DNA of 64,000 nt from an uncultured Dehalococcoidales bacterium (GTDB lineage Bacteria > Chloroflexota > Dehalococcoidia > UBA1151 > UBA1328), in contig CAJQSP010000003.1 of assembly GCA_905614375.1 (NCBI GenBank), forward strand, positions 6,340 through 70,339, given 5' to 3'. The translations under genes and the position numbers were made by a program. How positions within the stretch are numbered: position 1 is the stretch's first letter; every line of letters begins with the position of its first letter. This document shows, piece by piece, positions 27,417 through 36,373 of this stretch. Under the pieces are notes generated by a model. The model saw only the letters and a list, made by a program, of their open reading frames with translations, made no database searches and had not been told where the DNA came from.

Positions 27417-28676
27417 TTATATCTTTCCTGCGAATCGCCCGGGGTTGAGTGTGTTTGTGGGGTCGTATTGCGCCTTAATTCGACGCATTAGATCGATCGA
27501 ACTTCCGACGTCACTGAATACGTCCCTGCTTTGTTTCACGTGCAACGGGCATCGTTCGATTACGTAGGATCCCGAGTTCTTTGAAATCTCATCGACGATT
27601 ATCGTGGTGTGGGCGGAAGCATCTTCGTTATTTTCAGGGTTAGATAGCATTGTCGAAGCTCCGAACCCGATATCAGATATTGTTGAAATATCGTGACTGT
27701 GCAAGTTCATAACCTTGGAGCGAGTGGCTGTGGAGGCTGCGAGAGTTGTGAGAGGGCGAGATGTCATTCGCACTGCCAATGTAGAATTTGATTCGGCTTC
27801 TTCGAGTTTAGCCCATGCTGACCTTTCGGCAACATCGTTGAGCACAGCGTAGCCTGTCGCACCGGCGGCACCAGCTGCACCAACAACCTCGTTGACTTGT
27901 CGTTCAATGGAACGAACACCACCGCCGAGTTTTATGAGGAGGGTGGTCACATCGTCAGTGGATACCACTTCGCCGGCTGCCTCTACAGTTTGCGTCGCTA
28001 ACGGACCAGATATTGCGGAGATTGATTCTGGGAGAAAAAGTCCGTTAACCAGCTTCATTCCAACTTCGTTAGCTGTGATCTCATCATCAAACCAAGCAAC
28101 GATGGTTTGCTGCTCGGGCGGTAGTGGAAGCAATTTGAACGCCGCCTGCGATACTATTCCAAGCGTGCCGTAGGCTCCGGTGTGAAGACGGTGCAATTCA
28201 TAGCCTTGCACGTTTTTCACGACTCGTCCGCCGGTTTTGGTAACTGTGCCATCAGCAAGAACGATCTGCATGCCGATCACCCAGTCTCGAATTCCGCCGG
28301 TCGAAGACTGACGGCGTCCGGGAGCATTGGAAGCGACCGAACCGCCGACCGTTGCCTTTTCGGGATTACGTACTTCAAAGGCTAATCGTTGGCCTTCTTT
28401 GGCGAGCAGAGTGTTCAGCGTGCCGATAGTCACACCGGCGTTTGCCACGACTGTCATATCACCGGACTCGTGTTCGGTCTCCCCGATGAATTCAGAGAGA
28501 TCAATAGCAGTGTCGTAACTCGATGGGATATTACCCACGCCGATACGGGTTCCTCCGCCCCACGGCGTGGCAGATCGACCAGATGTCGTTATTGAGGACA
28601 GCGTGTTGGAAAGCTCATCCAGGGTTTCTGGACGCTCGATTGATGCGGGAGTGATTCCGTCTAGCGAATGGCTCAA
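27417..28676 (-). CDS. glcE: Glycolate oxidase FAD-binding subunit
   Basis: 419 residues with the PCMH-type FAD domain: PWGGGTRIGVGN near residue 38, VANAGVTIGTLNTLL near residue 77, and ATVGGSVASNAPGRRQSSTGG near residue 108 split by the pyrophosphate loop, followed by GRVVKNVQGYELHRLHTGAYGTLG (in two parts), the GlcE fingerprint. The C-terminus RIKAQYDPTNTLNPGRF is the typical end of FAD-oxidase family 4. A role as the second flavoprotein of glycolate dehydrogenase, with GlcD and GlcF, follows from family and context. Between it and glcD stand three other oxidoreductase genes, which is unusual. Confidence 0.9.
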   Translation of the reverse strand: MSHSLDGITPASIERPETLDELSNTLSSITTSGRSATPWGGGTRIGVGNIPSSYDTAIDLSEFIGETEHESGDMTVVANAGVTIGTLNTLLAKEGQRLAFEVRNPEKATVGGSVASNAPGRRQSSTGGIRDWVIGMQIVLADGTVTKTGGRVVKNVQGYELHRLHTGAYGTLGIVSQAAFKLLPLPPEQQTIVAWFDDEITANEVGMKLVNGLFLPESISAISGPLATQTVEAAGEVVSTDDVTTLLIKLGGGVRSIERQVNEVVGAAGAAGATGYAVLNDVAERSAWAKLEEAESNSTLAVRMTSRPLTTLAASTATRSKVMNLHSHDISTISDIGFGASTMLSNPENNEDASAHTTIIVDEISKNSGSYVIERCPLHVKQSRDVFSDVGSSIDLMRRIKAQYDPTNTLNPGRFAGKI

Positions 28677-28691
28677 TGTCGTTTTCTTAAC

Positions 28692-29717
28692 CTATGCCTT
28701 CGCCGCGACGGCAGACGTTCGCGGTGCTGAATGCATCTGTGGCTTCCAAGGGGCGGTGTCCCAGAGGTGATCGCTGATAGCTGTAGCATCGTTGATCGCT
28801 TCATTTGGAACATCTTCTTCCCACGCAACAAGATTCTGTTGGAGTTGCTCTAGAGTTCGAGCCCCGACGATGCACGCGGATACAGCTGGGTGTGTTCTCG
28901 CCCACTTCAGCGCAAGAGCCATCGGAGAAACTCCGTACTTTTCGGTGACCGCTATGAATTTTTCCATTGCATCGAAAGTTGCTTCGTTCCAGTAGGTATT
29001 TTTATAGAAATTGGCGGCTCGAAAGTCGCTAGAGAAACGACCTCCACTTGAGGATTCTTCTTTGAAATTGCGATGTTTACCGAGCAGGAATCCGCCAGCC
29101 TGAGGGGAGTAGACCATCGCTCCGACGCCTTCTTCTTGGCAGAGAGGGAACAACTCTCGTTCAGCCTCTCTATATAGCAAGTTATAACGAGGTTGGACGG
29201 AATTGAACTTGCTGAAACCATTCTTGTCTTGCGCCCAAAGTGCTTCCGCGAGCTGCGGACCTGAGAAGTTTGAAACGCCGATGTAGCGCGCCTTGCCGGA
29301 ACGAACAACATCGTTGTACGCCTCGACTGTTTCTTCAATAGGCGTTGTTAGATCCGGGGCGTGAATTTGGTAGAGGTCTACATAGTCGGTGCCGAGTCGT
29401 TTTAACGAATCGTCGATCGCTTGCATCACGTACTTTTTGTTCACACCTACATCGTTCGGATTTGGTCCGACTTGGCTTTTGCCCTTAGTCGCTAGAACTA
29501 CTTCCGAGCGTCGTGTTTTAGTGAATCGTCCGACGTTCTCTTCCGAGAGTCCATCGGTGTATGAATTTGCAGTGTCAATAAAATTCACTCCACCGTCGAA
29601 TGCTGCGGACATAATGCGGAGAGAATCTTCAGCATTTGTCTGTCCGCCGAAATTATCGGCACCGATGCAGTATTCAGAGATTTTCAGCCCAGTTTTTCCG
29701 AGGTTTACGTATTCCAT
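28692..29717 (-). CDS. Aldo/keto reductase, copy 1 of a tandem pair
   Basis: 341 residues. N-terminus MEYVNLGKTGLKISEYCIG as in the AKR11/12 (YghZ, Kv-beta-like) branch. The catalytic tetrad is Asp of FIDTANSYTDG (about residue 50), Tyr in the same loop, Lys of ATKGKSQVG (about residue 78) and His of YQIHAPD (about residue 120). VGARTLEQLQQNLVAW at the end holds the NADPH-binding region. It oxidises or reduces an aldehyde/ketone, substrate unknown. It ends 15 bases before glcE and begins 12 bases after the second AKR, so it is one transcript. Confidence 0.88.
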   Translation of the reverse strand: MEYVNLGKTGLKISEYCIGADNFGGQTNAEDSLRIMSAAFDGGVNFIDTANSYTDGLSEENVGRFTKTRRSEVVLATKGKSQVGPNPNDVGVNKKYVMQAIDDSLKRLGTDYVDLYQIHAPDLTTPIEETVEAYNDVVRSGKARYIGVSNFSGPQLAEALWAQDKNGFSKFNSVQPRYNLLYREAERELFPLCQEEGVGAMVYSPQAGGFLLGKHRNFKEESSSGGRFSSDFRAANFYKNTYWNEATFDAMEKFIAVTEKYGVSPMALALKWARTHPAVSACIVGARTLEQLQQNLVAWEEDVPNEAINDATAISDHLWDTAPWKPQMHSAPRTSAVAAKA

Positions 29718-29729
29718 ATTGATCGCTTC

Positions 29730-30782
29730 TTATTTCGCTGCCGAAGATGTGGGTAGAGTGCCGAAGGCTTGTCCGGCATTAGGTGGGTAAGCCATTGGAG
29801 CTTGCGCTTCAAACTCGTCAGCTACCGCTCTTACTTCCGCCATAACTTCGTCGGGAACTGATTCTGACCACGCTTCGAGTATGCCCTTCACGTGCTCGAC
29901 TTTACGAGCTCCAAAAATCGGGGCAGTAACGCCAGGGAATTCTGAAACCCACTGAAGAGCCAATCGAATTGCTGGCTGCCCGTGTTTTTCAGCGATTGCC
30001 GTGAATTTTTCAACTGCCGTGAATGTTGCGTCGTTGAAGTAGCGAGATTTCAGACCGCCGCCCTTTGAGTCGTCTCGAAGATCGAACTTAGAACCGGCTA
30101 CTGCTTTGCCAGATTTGCCGTGCTGGCCTGTCAGCATTCCGCTAGCGAGAGGGGAGTAAGGGATCACCGCGACGTCATGCTTTTCGGCGAACGGAACCAT
30201 TTCTCGGCCGAGTCCTGGCTGGAGAATGTTGAAAACACTCTGGATTGCCTCGAAGCGGTAGAGATTACGGACGTCAGAAGTCCAGAGTCCTTTTGCAAGC
30301 AGCCACGTTGGAAAGTTTGATGCAGCGGCGTATACGATCTTGCCTTGGTGGATCAGATCATCGACCGCACGAAGCGTTTCTTCGATTGGAGTTTCTGCGT
30401 CCCACGAGTGGCAGTAAAGCAGGTCGATTCGATCAGTGCGGAGGCGTCGAAGAGATTCTTCAACTGCTCGCACGATGTGATATCGAGAGGCACCTTGATC
30501 ATTTACCCCGGGTCCTACGACTGAACGATACTTTGTTGCCAGAACAACCTGATCTCGTCGATTGGAGTCGGCGAGGTAATTACCGATCATCGACTCAGAA
30601 CGACCTTCGTTGTACGAGTCTGACGTATCGACGAAATTTATACCGCCGTCGAGGGCTGTACTGAGAATTTCATGAGCTTTAGGCTCATCACATCCGTACG
30701 GATTTCCGTAGTTGTCGGTTCCCAAACAGATATTCGAAACCTTGGTTCCGGTACGGCCTAGCTTTACATATTCGATAGGAAT
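29730..30782 (-). CDS. Aldo/keto reductase, copy 2, apparent ATT start
   Basis: About 350 residues. Tetrad residues: FVDTSDSYNEG (Asp, Tyr), LATKYRSVVG (Lys) and YCHSWD (His); FGARKVEHVKGILEAW binds the cofactor. Related to copy 1. The first ATG/GTG/TTG is a TTG at 30725, which would cut off the first beta strand. The same frame runs upstream as IPIEYVKLGRTGTKVSNIC, matching copy 1 (EYVNLGKTGLKIS). No ATG, GTG or TTG exists there, but AGGAG sits exactly 7 bases before an ATT at 30780-30782. I therefore annotate that ATT as the start. It may be a rare start or a mutated ATG. Confidence 0.7.
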   Translation of the reverse strand: MPIEYVKLGRTGTKVSNICLGTDNYGNPYGCDEPKAHEILSTALDGGINFVDTSDSYNEGRSESMIGNYLADSNRRDQVVLATKYRSVVGPGVNDQGASRYHIVRAVEESLRRLRTDRIDLLYCHSWDAETPIEETLRAVDDLIHQGKIVYAAASNFPTWLLAKGLWTSDVRNLYRFEAIQSVFNILQPGLGREMVPFAEKHDVAVIPYSPLASGMLTGQHGKSGKAVAGSKFDLRDDSKGGGLKSRYFNDATFTAVEKFTAIAEKHGQPAIRLALQWVSEFPGVTAPIFGARKVEHVKGILEAWSESVPDEVMAEVRAVADEFEAQAPMAYPPNAGQAFGTLPTSSAAK

Positions 30783-30829
30783 TGGATGACTCCTGGTGTA
30801 ATGGTTATTTAGCGTACTGTTTAGGTGGT

Positions 30830-31876
30830 TTAGAGATCAATCCAGCGAGATTCTTTGACGGATTTATAAGCAGCATCGACTATTTCAGCTGCCTTCAAAC
30901 CATCGTAAAAACTGGTTTCAACAATTGATTGATCGCCCGCGATGATCGCATCGGCGAATAGTTTGTAAGGCTGAGGGTATTCAGGGCCGGGATCAAGCTG
31001 TGCTACTGGGTCGTTAGGCCCGGTTACTCCCAGCATTCCATGTCGACCATCGGTAGTGATTCGCCCTTTTTCTCCGGAGATTTCCACACGTGGTGAAGTC
31101 TTGCCGTCTGGGTCGGTTCCGCGTGATGCGAACGACGTGTGGACGACCGCCATGCCGCCGTTCTCCCATTCACACAGGAGACCCGACACGTCAGGCACAT
31201 CTACATCAACGCCTTCTGGGTTATCGGCGGTTGGTCGGTGCGGATTCGTGGTGTCGAATGACGCTACAACTCGTTTCACCTCGCCGTTGATGAACCGTAG
31301 CATGTCGAACACGTGGATGAGTTCGTACATTGACCCTCCACCGTTCTCAGATCGGAATCGCCAAGTCAGAGTCTCGGGTTGAGCGTCGTACTGGTGTGAC
31401 ATGCCCCACCAAAGGTTCGCGTGGTAAATGCGCCCGACGAAATCGTTATCTAGGTATCGCTTGATTCGACCCATCATAGTGTTACCACGCTGGTTAAAGT
31501 TGGTCGAATGAATTACTCCGGCTTTTTCAGCCGCATCGAGCATTTCTTTAGAATCGGTCGCGGTAAGTGCGAGAGGTTTGTCGCAAAGAACGTGCTTGCC
31601 AGCAGCGATGGCGTCGAGAGCAAGTTCTTTATGGGAACCGGTTGGAGTTATGATGTCGACAGCGTCGATATCATCCATCTTCAACATCTCGTGATGATCA
31701 GTGAAGCCGTTCGGAATGTCCCATTTTTCCTGAAACTCGGCTAAAGCTTCGGAATTACGGCGTACGGCCGCGACCACCTCAACATTTTCGAGCTTTGAGA
31801 ACTGTTCCATGTGGGTGTTGGCGAATCCACCGACACCGATGATTCCAATACGAACTTTTCCGGATGCTGAAGGCAC
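30830..31876 (-). CDS. Gfo/Idh/MocA-family NAD(P)-dependent oxidoreductase
   Basis: 348 residues. N-terminal Rossmann domain RIGIIGVGGFANTHMEQF; EKP-type active-site loop reads AGKHVLCDKPLALTATDSKEM near residue 92 (Lys-Pro conserved, Glu replaced by Asp), and STNFNQRGNTMMG near residue 125. The C-terminal sheet domain begins near residue 135. Starts with GTG 31876, with AAGGA 6 bases upstream. Such enzymes oxidise or reduce sugars, inositols or their derivatives. It lies between glcD and the AKR pair on the same strand. Substrate unknown. Confidence 0.87.
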   Translation of the reverse strand: MPSASGKVRIGIIGVGGFANTHMEQFSKLENVEVVAAVRRNSEALAEFQEKWDIPNGFTDHHEMLKMDDIDAVDIITPTGSHKELALDAIAAGKHVLCDKPLALTATDSKEMLDAAEKAGVIHSTNFNQRGNTMMGRIKRYLDNDFVGRIYHANLWWGMSHQYDAQPETLTWRFRSENGGGSMYELIHVFDMLRFINGEVKRVVASFDTTNPHRPTADNPEGVDVDVPDVSGLLCEWENGGMAVVHTSFASRGTDPDGKTSPRVEISGEKGRITTDGRHGMLGVTGPNDPVAQLDPGPEYPQPYKLFADAIIAGDQSIVETSFYDGLKAAEIVDAAYKSVKESRWIDL

Positions 31877-32029
31877 AATCGATCCTTAATGAGCGATAGA
31901 GAGCGTTAGGTAACGGCTTGTTGTTTCGAGGTTCTGCGGACGGTTTTTCAACGTTGTGACGAAGGTCAGGTCGTTGAGGCAATCAGTTTAGCTAAATCCG
32001 ACGGACTAAATTCGTTCAGGGCTTTGTAT

Positions 32030-33532
32030 TTATTGCCAGTCTTGAGTACCAGTGGGGCGGAATGACTCAGCTGTGATTCCGTACGCCTCGCCATGAACTG
32101 CGCCACCCGGGAACACTTTACCGGGATTGAAGCGTTCAGCGAGAGACGGTACATCTATCGGGGCGTCCTTTGGAGATTCACCGATAAATGCCGTGCGAAG
32201 CCTCGACATAGATTCGAGATCATTTTCAGTGAACACGAGCGGCATGTAAGCCTGTTTTTCGATGCCGATGCCGTGTTCTCCAGAGAGCGCCCCCCCGGCA
32301 GCGACACAGGCTTCTAATATCTTAGCTCCGGCGAGAATTGCCTGCTTTACTTCCGCAGGATTGCGTTCGTTGAAGAGAATCGCTGGGTGAATATTTCCAT
32401 CGCCGGCGTGGAATACGTTTGCGACGGTGACTTCTAGCTCGGCAGCGATCTGATCGACTTGCTGTAAGACCTCTCGAAGCTTCGTGCGAGGAACCACACC
32501 ATCAACGAGGTAGTAAGTTGGAGCGATGGTTCCGTATGCGCCGATAGCGCCTTTACGGGTCTCCCAAAGTTTGGCTCGAGTCGCTTCGTCATCGGCTTCA
32601 CGAATTTCCATGGCGCCGTTTTTGTTGCATATGGCGAGAACGGTTTCGGTTTGTTCTTCGACTGATTCAATTAGCCCATCGACCTCTACGATCAGTACAG
32701 CTTGAGCTTCCTTTGGGTAGCCGGGGTGATAGAACGGCTCAACGGCGTCGATTGTGTTGCGGTCCATCATTTCGAGGGCGGCTGGAACCATTCCTGCGGC
32801 GATGATCTCCGAAACGGTGTCCGAAGCAGCATCCATAGTGGTGAATGCCGCGAGCATGCTGTGTATCGTCTCTGGCTTCGGCAGAAGCCGTACTGCGATC
32901 TTGGTGACGATCCCGAGTGTGCCTTCCGATCCAACAAATGCTCCACGGAGGTCGTACCCAGAAGATTCGCGTTGCGTACCACCGAACCACGTTCGCGATC
33001 CATCGGCAAGAACAACTTCGAGCCCGAGTACGTGATTTGTCGTTACGCCGAGGGCAAGACAGTGAGGTCCACCGGCGTTTTCACCGATATTTCCGCCAAT
33101 AGTGCAGGTCTTTTGGCTGGCAGGATCGGGGGCGTAGAAAAGTCCGAGGTGGCTGACTTTTTGCGATAGGTGGAGATTTATCATCCCCGGTTCGACGATA
33201 GCGATCCGGTTTTCGGCGTCTACTTCTATTAGCTTCGTGAGTCGGGTCAGAGCGATTACCACTGAGTTGCGAAGGGGCACCGCACCGCCAGAAAGACTCG
33301 TTCCAGCTCCACGAGCGACGATGTATGCTCCGTGCCTATTGGCGATTTTTACGATGGCAGCGACTTCTTCAGATGTTGAAGGGAGTACAACCGCTTGGGG
33401 CGATGCTTTGTCGATTGATCCGTCGTATTCGTAGACCAATAGGTCTTCGGCTTTCCAGATGACATAAGAATCGCCAACTACGTGGGAAAGCTCTGAGATC
33501 ATCGTCGAACTGACTGAAGTTTCAGTGGGCAT
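32030..33532 (-). CDS. glcD: Glycolate oxidase FAD subunit GlcD (or D-lactate dehydrogenase type)
   Basis: 500 residues of the FAD-linked oxidase family. FAD domain: IVARGAGTSLSGGAVPL near residue 80, TCTIGGNIGENAGGPHC near residue 143, FVGSEGTLGIVTKIAVRLLP near residue 215. C-terminal domain: NVFHAGDGNIHPAILFNE near residue 370 (metal-ligand His residues) and GGALSGEHGIGIEK near residue 415. This is the complete GlcD signature set. With GlcE and GlcF it should oxidise glycolate to glyoxylate; D-lactate is an alternative substrate in the family. It begins the row of redox genes that ends at glcF; the sulfatase lies 38 bases upstream. Confidence 0.92.
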   Translation of the reverse strand: MPTETSVSSTMISELSHVVGDSYVIWKAEDLLVYEYDGSIDKASPQAVVLPSTSEEVAAIVKIANRHGAYIVARGAGTSLSGGAVPLRNSVVIALTRLTKLIEVDAENRIAIVEPGMINLHLSQKVSHLGLFYAPDPASQKTCTIGGNIGENAGGPHCLALGVTTNHVLGLEVVLADGSRTWFGGTQRESSGYDLRGAFVGSEGTLGIVTKIAVRLLPKPETIHSMLAAFTTMDAASDTVSEIIAAGMVPAALEMMDRNTIDAVEPFYHPGYPKEAQAVLIVEVDGLIESVEEQTETVLAICNKNGAMEIREADDEATRAKLWETRKGAIGAYGTIAPTYYLVDGVVPRTKLREVLQQVDQIAAELEVTVANVFHAGDGNIHPAILFNERNPAEVKQAILAGAKILEACVAAGGALSGEHGIGIEKQAYMPLVFTENDLESMSRLRTAFIGESPKDAPIDVPSLAERFNPGKVFPGGAVHGEAYGITAESFRPTGTQDWQ

Positions 33533-33570
33533 GGGTTAATTGTTGCACGGGGTTGACCTGTTACCAAGCC

Positions 33571-34986
33571 CTAGAAAATAGTTCCTACGCCAGTTACGTT
33601 TCGGATTATTTCACGATCTTCCTGATCACGAATGATCTTTGCGGTCAATTCGTCAGGGTCACCCCATTGGTCGAGTAAGATCTTGAGTAGGCGCACTTGA
33701 ATTTCTGAGTGCTCTGGAATCCCGGCGAGGTTCTTGAACTCTTTTGGATCGGATTTCAGATTGTAGAGTTCGAGTTCGACCGGGTCGCCGTGCCCGTAAC
33801 AGAGCTTCCAGTCGCCTGATCTGACCATTCCGAGAGCACGATCGGTACCGTGAGCGAAGTGCTCGGAGATCGCAACGTCGTTTAGGGTTGAGGTATCGCC
33901 CTTGAGCGCGGGAACAAGAGTTTGTCCATCAAGATCCCATTTACCGAGTTCGATTCCGGCCAGATCCAGAATCGTTGCAACCGCATCGACGTTCGATACT
34001 GCCTCTCCGACTCGTTGGTCACCTTCGAATTTACCCGGCCACGAAATCTGGAGAGGAACGTTCGCCGATTGCTCGTAGAAGCACATTTTTCGCCAGAGAC
34101 CGTGTTCACCGAGCATGTCGCCGTGATCGGAAGTGTGAACGATCACAGTGTTCTCTGCGAGTCCTTGTTCTTCGAGCACGTCCATCAAGCGGCCAATCTT
34201 GTCATCGAGGTACGTGCAAAGACCGTAGTAGGCGGCTCTTGCACGGGCGATTTCGTCGTCCGTCCAGTTCCCATCGAGACCAAACATCTGCCTTAGTCGA
34301 TTCGCTGACTCTGGAAGCTCATCGAGATGGCCTTCGGGTATATCCGGCATATCGACGTTATCGGGGTAGTATTTCGAAAAGTACGGTTCAGGAACGATGA
34401 ACGGGAAGTGTGGTGCAATAAAACCGACGCACATGGCGAAGGGCTTATCTTGCCTAGCAGGGTCGGAAAGATATTCGACGGCTGCCTTTTCCATAGCATC
34501 GTCAGCTTCGATCATAGGGCTAACTCCTGGGTTGGCCTCACGAACGCCGTACCAGTCTTCACCGGATGTTGGAATGCCGTCCGACCAACGGTAGTGGTCG
34601 AGCGGTGCCTCGATATGTGGATCACGGGAGAGTTGCTTCTCAAATCCATGAAGAGGGTCAGGGCCCACTAGGTGCATTTTACCGTTTAGAGCTGTGTCGT
34701 AGCCCTCATTTCGCAATAGGTATGGCCAGGTGAGCTTGTCGACTGCCATCGGCTTCGTATTGTCCCAAACTTCGTTAGTCGAAACGTACTGACCCGTCAT
34801 AAACGATGCCCGAGATGGGATGCATAACGGCGAATTGCAGTAGTTTGCCTCGAAGGTCACACCTTGCTCTGCAAGGCGATTCATGTTCGGTGTTTCGATG
34901 ATCGGGTGACCATATGTAGACGAGAACTGAGCTCCGTGTTCATCGGACATGATTACGAGGAAGTTTGGTTTCGAATTCGTGGCTAT
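33571..34986 (-). CDS. Type I sulfatase (choline-sulfatase-like), start uncertain
   Basis: About 471 residues. The formylglycine motif CIPSRASFMTGQ follows NSPL near residue 55; metal ligands are visible in IMSDEHG at the N-terminus and in HTSDHGDMLGEHGLWRK near residue 285. It hydrolyses a sulfate ester after Cys is converted by an FGE or anSME maturase; none is visible here. The first ATG (34950) starts at the metal-ligand Asp and would remove the strand KPNFLVI that carries it, so the true start is upstream. No ATG/GTG/TTG lies in the frame between that point and stops at about 35033; ATA at 34984-34986 gives a natural-looking MATNSKPNFLVIMSDEH but has only a weak GAGA ribosome site. Confidence 0.82.
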   Translation of the reverse strand: MATNSKPNFLVIMSDEHGAQFSSTYGHPIIETPNMNRLAEQGVTFEANYCNSPLCIPSRASFMTGQYVSTNEVWDNTKPMAVDKLTWPYLLRNEGYDTALNGKMHLVGPDPLHGFEKQLSRDPHIEAPLDHYRWSDGIPTSGEDWYGVREANPGVSPMIEADDAMEKAAVEYLSDPARQDKPFAMCVGFIAPHFPFIVPEPYFSKYYPDNVDMPDIPEGHLDELPESANRLRQMFGLDGNWTDDEIARARAAYYGLCTYLDDKIGRLMDVLEEQGLAENTVIVHTSDHGDMLGEHGLWRKMCFYEQSANVPLQISWPGKFEGDQRVGEAVSNVDAVATILDLAGIELGKWDLDGQTLVPALKGDTSTLNDVAISEHFAHGTDRALGMVRSGDWKLCYGHGDPVELELYNLKSDPKEFKNLAGIPEHSEIQVRLLKILLDQWGDPDELTAKIIRDQEDREIIRNVTGVGTIF

Positions 34987-35034
34987 CGGATTTCTCTTTT
35001 GATCTCTAATGACTGCTGTGAAGAACGGTATTCA

Positions 35035-36156
35035 CTATGGCGTGATTACGGCGCGGGTTACTTCGCTGCCCTTTTGTGAGCCGAGCCACTCGGCTGTTTC
35101 GAACGCCTTGCCGATCTGATCGAGCGGGAATTCGTGGGAAATCACACTCGTGAGTGGGTACTTATCGGCGGTTCGTTCTAGGAAGTCGATAGAGTTCGGA
35201 ATGATCCATGGATCGTAGTGCTGGATACCGTAGAAACGCACTTGGTTCGCAACCATCGTCGATACGTCGATGGTTGCGAATGAATTCGGTGAAATGTGTC
35301 CAACTTCGAGGTATATTCCTCGCATTCGGACCATTTTGAGTCCTTCTTCGACAACGGCAGGGAAACCAACAACTTCGATCACCTTATCGGCACCGATGCC
35401 GTTGGTCAGCTCCATCACGCGGTCGATACGGGATTCCGGAGTGTCATACTCGTTCATATCGATCGTGTGGGTGGCTCCGCACTGCATGGCAAGATCGAGA
35501 CGCGGTTTCTGACTATCGATCACGATTACCTTCGAAGCACCGAGTTCGGCCGCTACCGCTGTAGCGTTCACGCCAAGGCCACCAGCGCCTTGAACAACAA
35601 TGTTGTCGCCGAGTCGGACACCACCCAGGTGCAGCGCTTCGTATACCTGAGCTAGAGCGCAGTTGATTGGTGCAGCCGCGGCGTTACTGATCGAGTCGGG
35701 GAGTTTGAATATGTAGTTTGGGCTTCGCAGGTAGTAATACTGGGCGAAACCGCCGTTGCACACTGGCCATTCGTCGAGCGGCTTGCGACCGAGTCGGAAC
35801 TTGCAGGCACCGAATTCGCCTCGTAAACAGTTGTAGCAGCGTGCGCAAGGGAAGAAGTAGGAATATGCGACTCTATCGCCCTCTTTGAGCGGTCGACGCA
35901 TTGAGTCGGTGGTGACCTTGTCACCCATTGCGGCAACTTCGCCCATCATCTCGTGTCCAAATACAAACGGATCACGTGGTGGTGCGCCTTCTGGGATGCC
36001 GTCACCACGCCAAATGTGGAGATCAGATCCGCAGACACTTGTTGCTTTTACCCGAATTTGAATAGCATCTCGTTCAAGCTCAGGGAGTGGAAGCTCCCGC
36101 ATCTCCCAGCTTTTGTCTGCGTCGTGCCAAACTGCTGAAGTACCCATCTGTGCCAT
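35035..36156 (-). CDS. Zinc-dependent medium-chain dehydrogenase
   Basis: 373 residues. Catalytic zinc ligands in TSVCGSDLHIW and VFGHEMMGEV; structural zinc Cys set in CARCYNCLRGEFGAC; Rossmann loop GAGGLGVNATAVAAELGA followed by VIVIDSQ (Asp: NAD preference). The middle (ICYSYFFP, YYLRSPN) resembles the glutathione-independent alcohol/threonine dehydrogenase branch. AGGAG lies 5 bases ahead of the ATG. It is the first gene of the minus-strand run towards glcF and is divergent from ggt across 217 bases without another gene. Confidence 0.87.
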   Translation of the reverse strand: MAQMGTSAVWHDADKSWEMRELPLPELERDAIQIRVKATSVCGSDLHIWRGDGIPEGAPPRDPFVFGHEMMGEVAAMGDKVTTDSMRRPLKEGDRVAYSYFFPCARCYNCLRGEFGACKFRLGRKPLDEWPVCNGGFAQYYYLRSPNYIFKLPDSISNAAAAPINCALAQVYEALHLGGVRLGDNIVVQGAGGLGVNATAVAAELGASKVIVIDSQKPRLDLAMQCGATHTIDMNEYDTPESRIDRVMELTNGIGADKVIEVVGFPAVVEEGLKMVRMRGIYLEVGHISPNSFATIDVSTMVANQVRFYGIQHYDPWIIPNSIDFLERTADKYPLTSVISHEFPLDQIGKAFETAEWLGSQKGSEVTRAVITP

Positions 36157-36373
36157 AGTGATCTCCTGAATGATTGCCTGAAATATTAACTGTGCGTCTG
36201 GTGAATTTCTCGCAACGAACTCGATGGCAACAATCTATTCCCGTTTGCACGAAGTCACAATAAGTGGGAAGACCAATATTTCGTTCGCCCGATTGGCAAT
36301 TTCAGAGAATAGAATTTCGCTGCCGGCATTCGTGAACATGGATTTCGGCTCTTTGAGTGTTGCGTATTAACGC

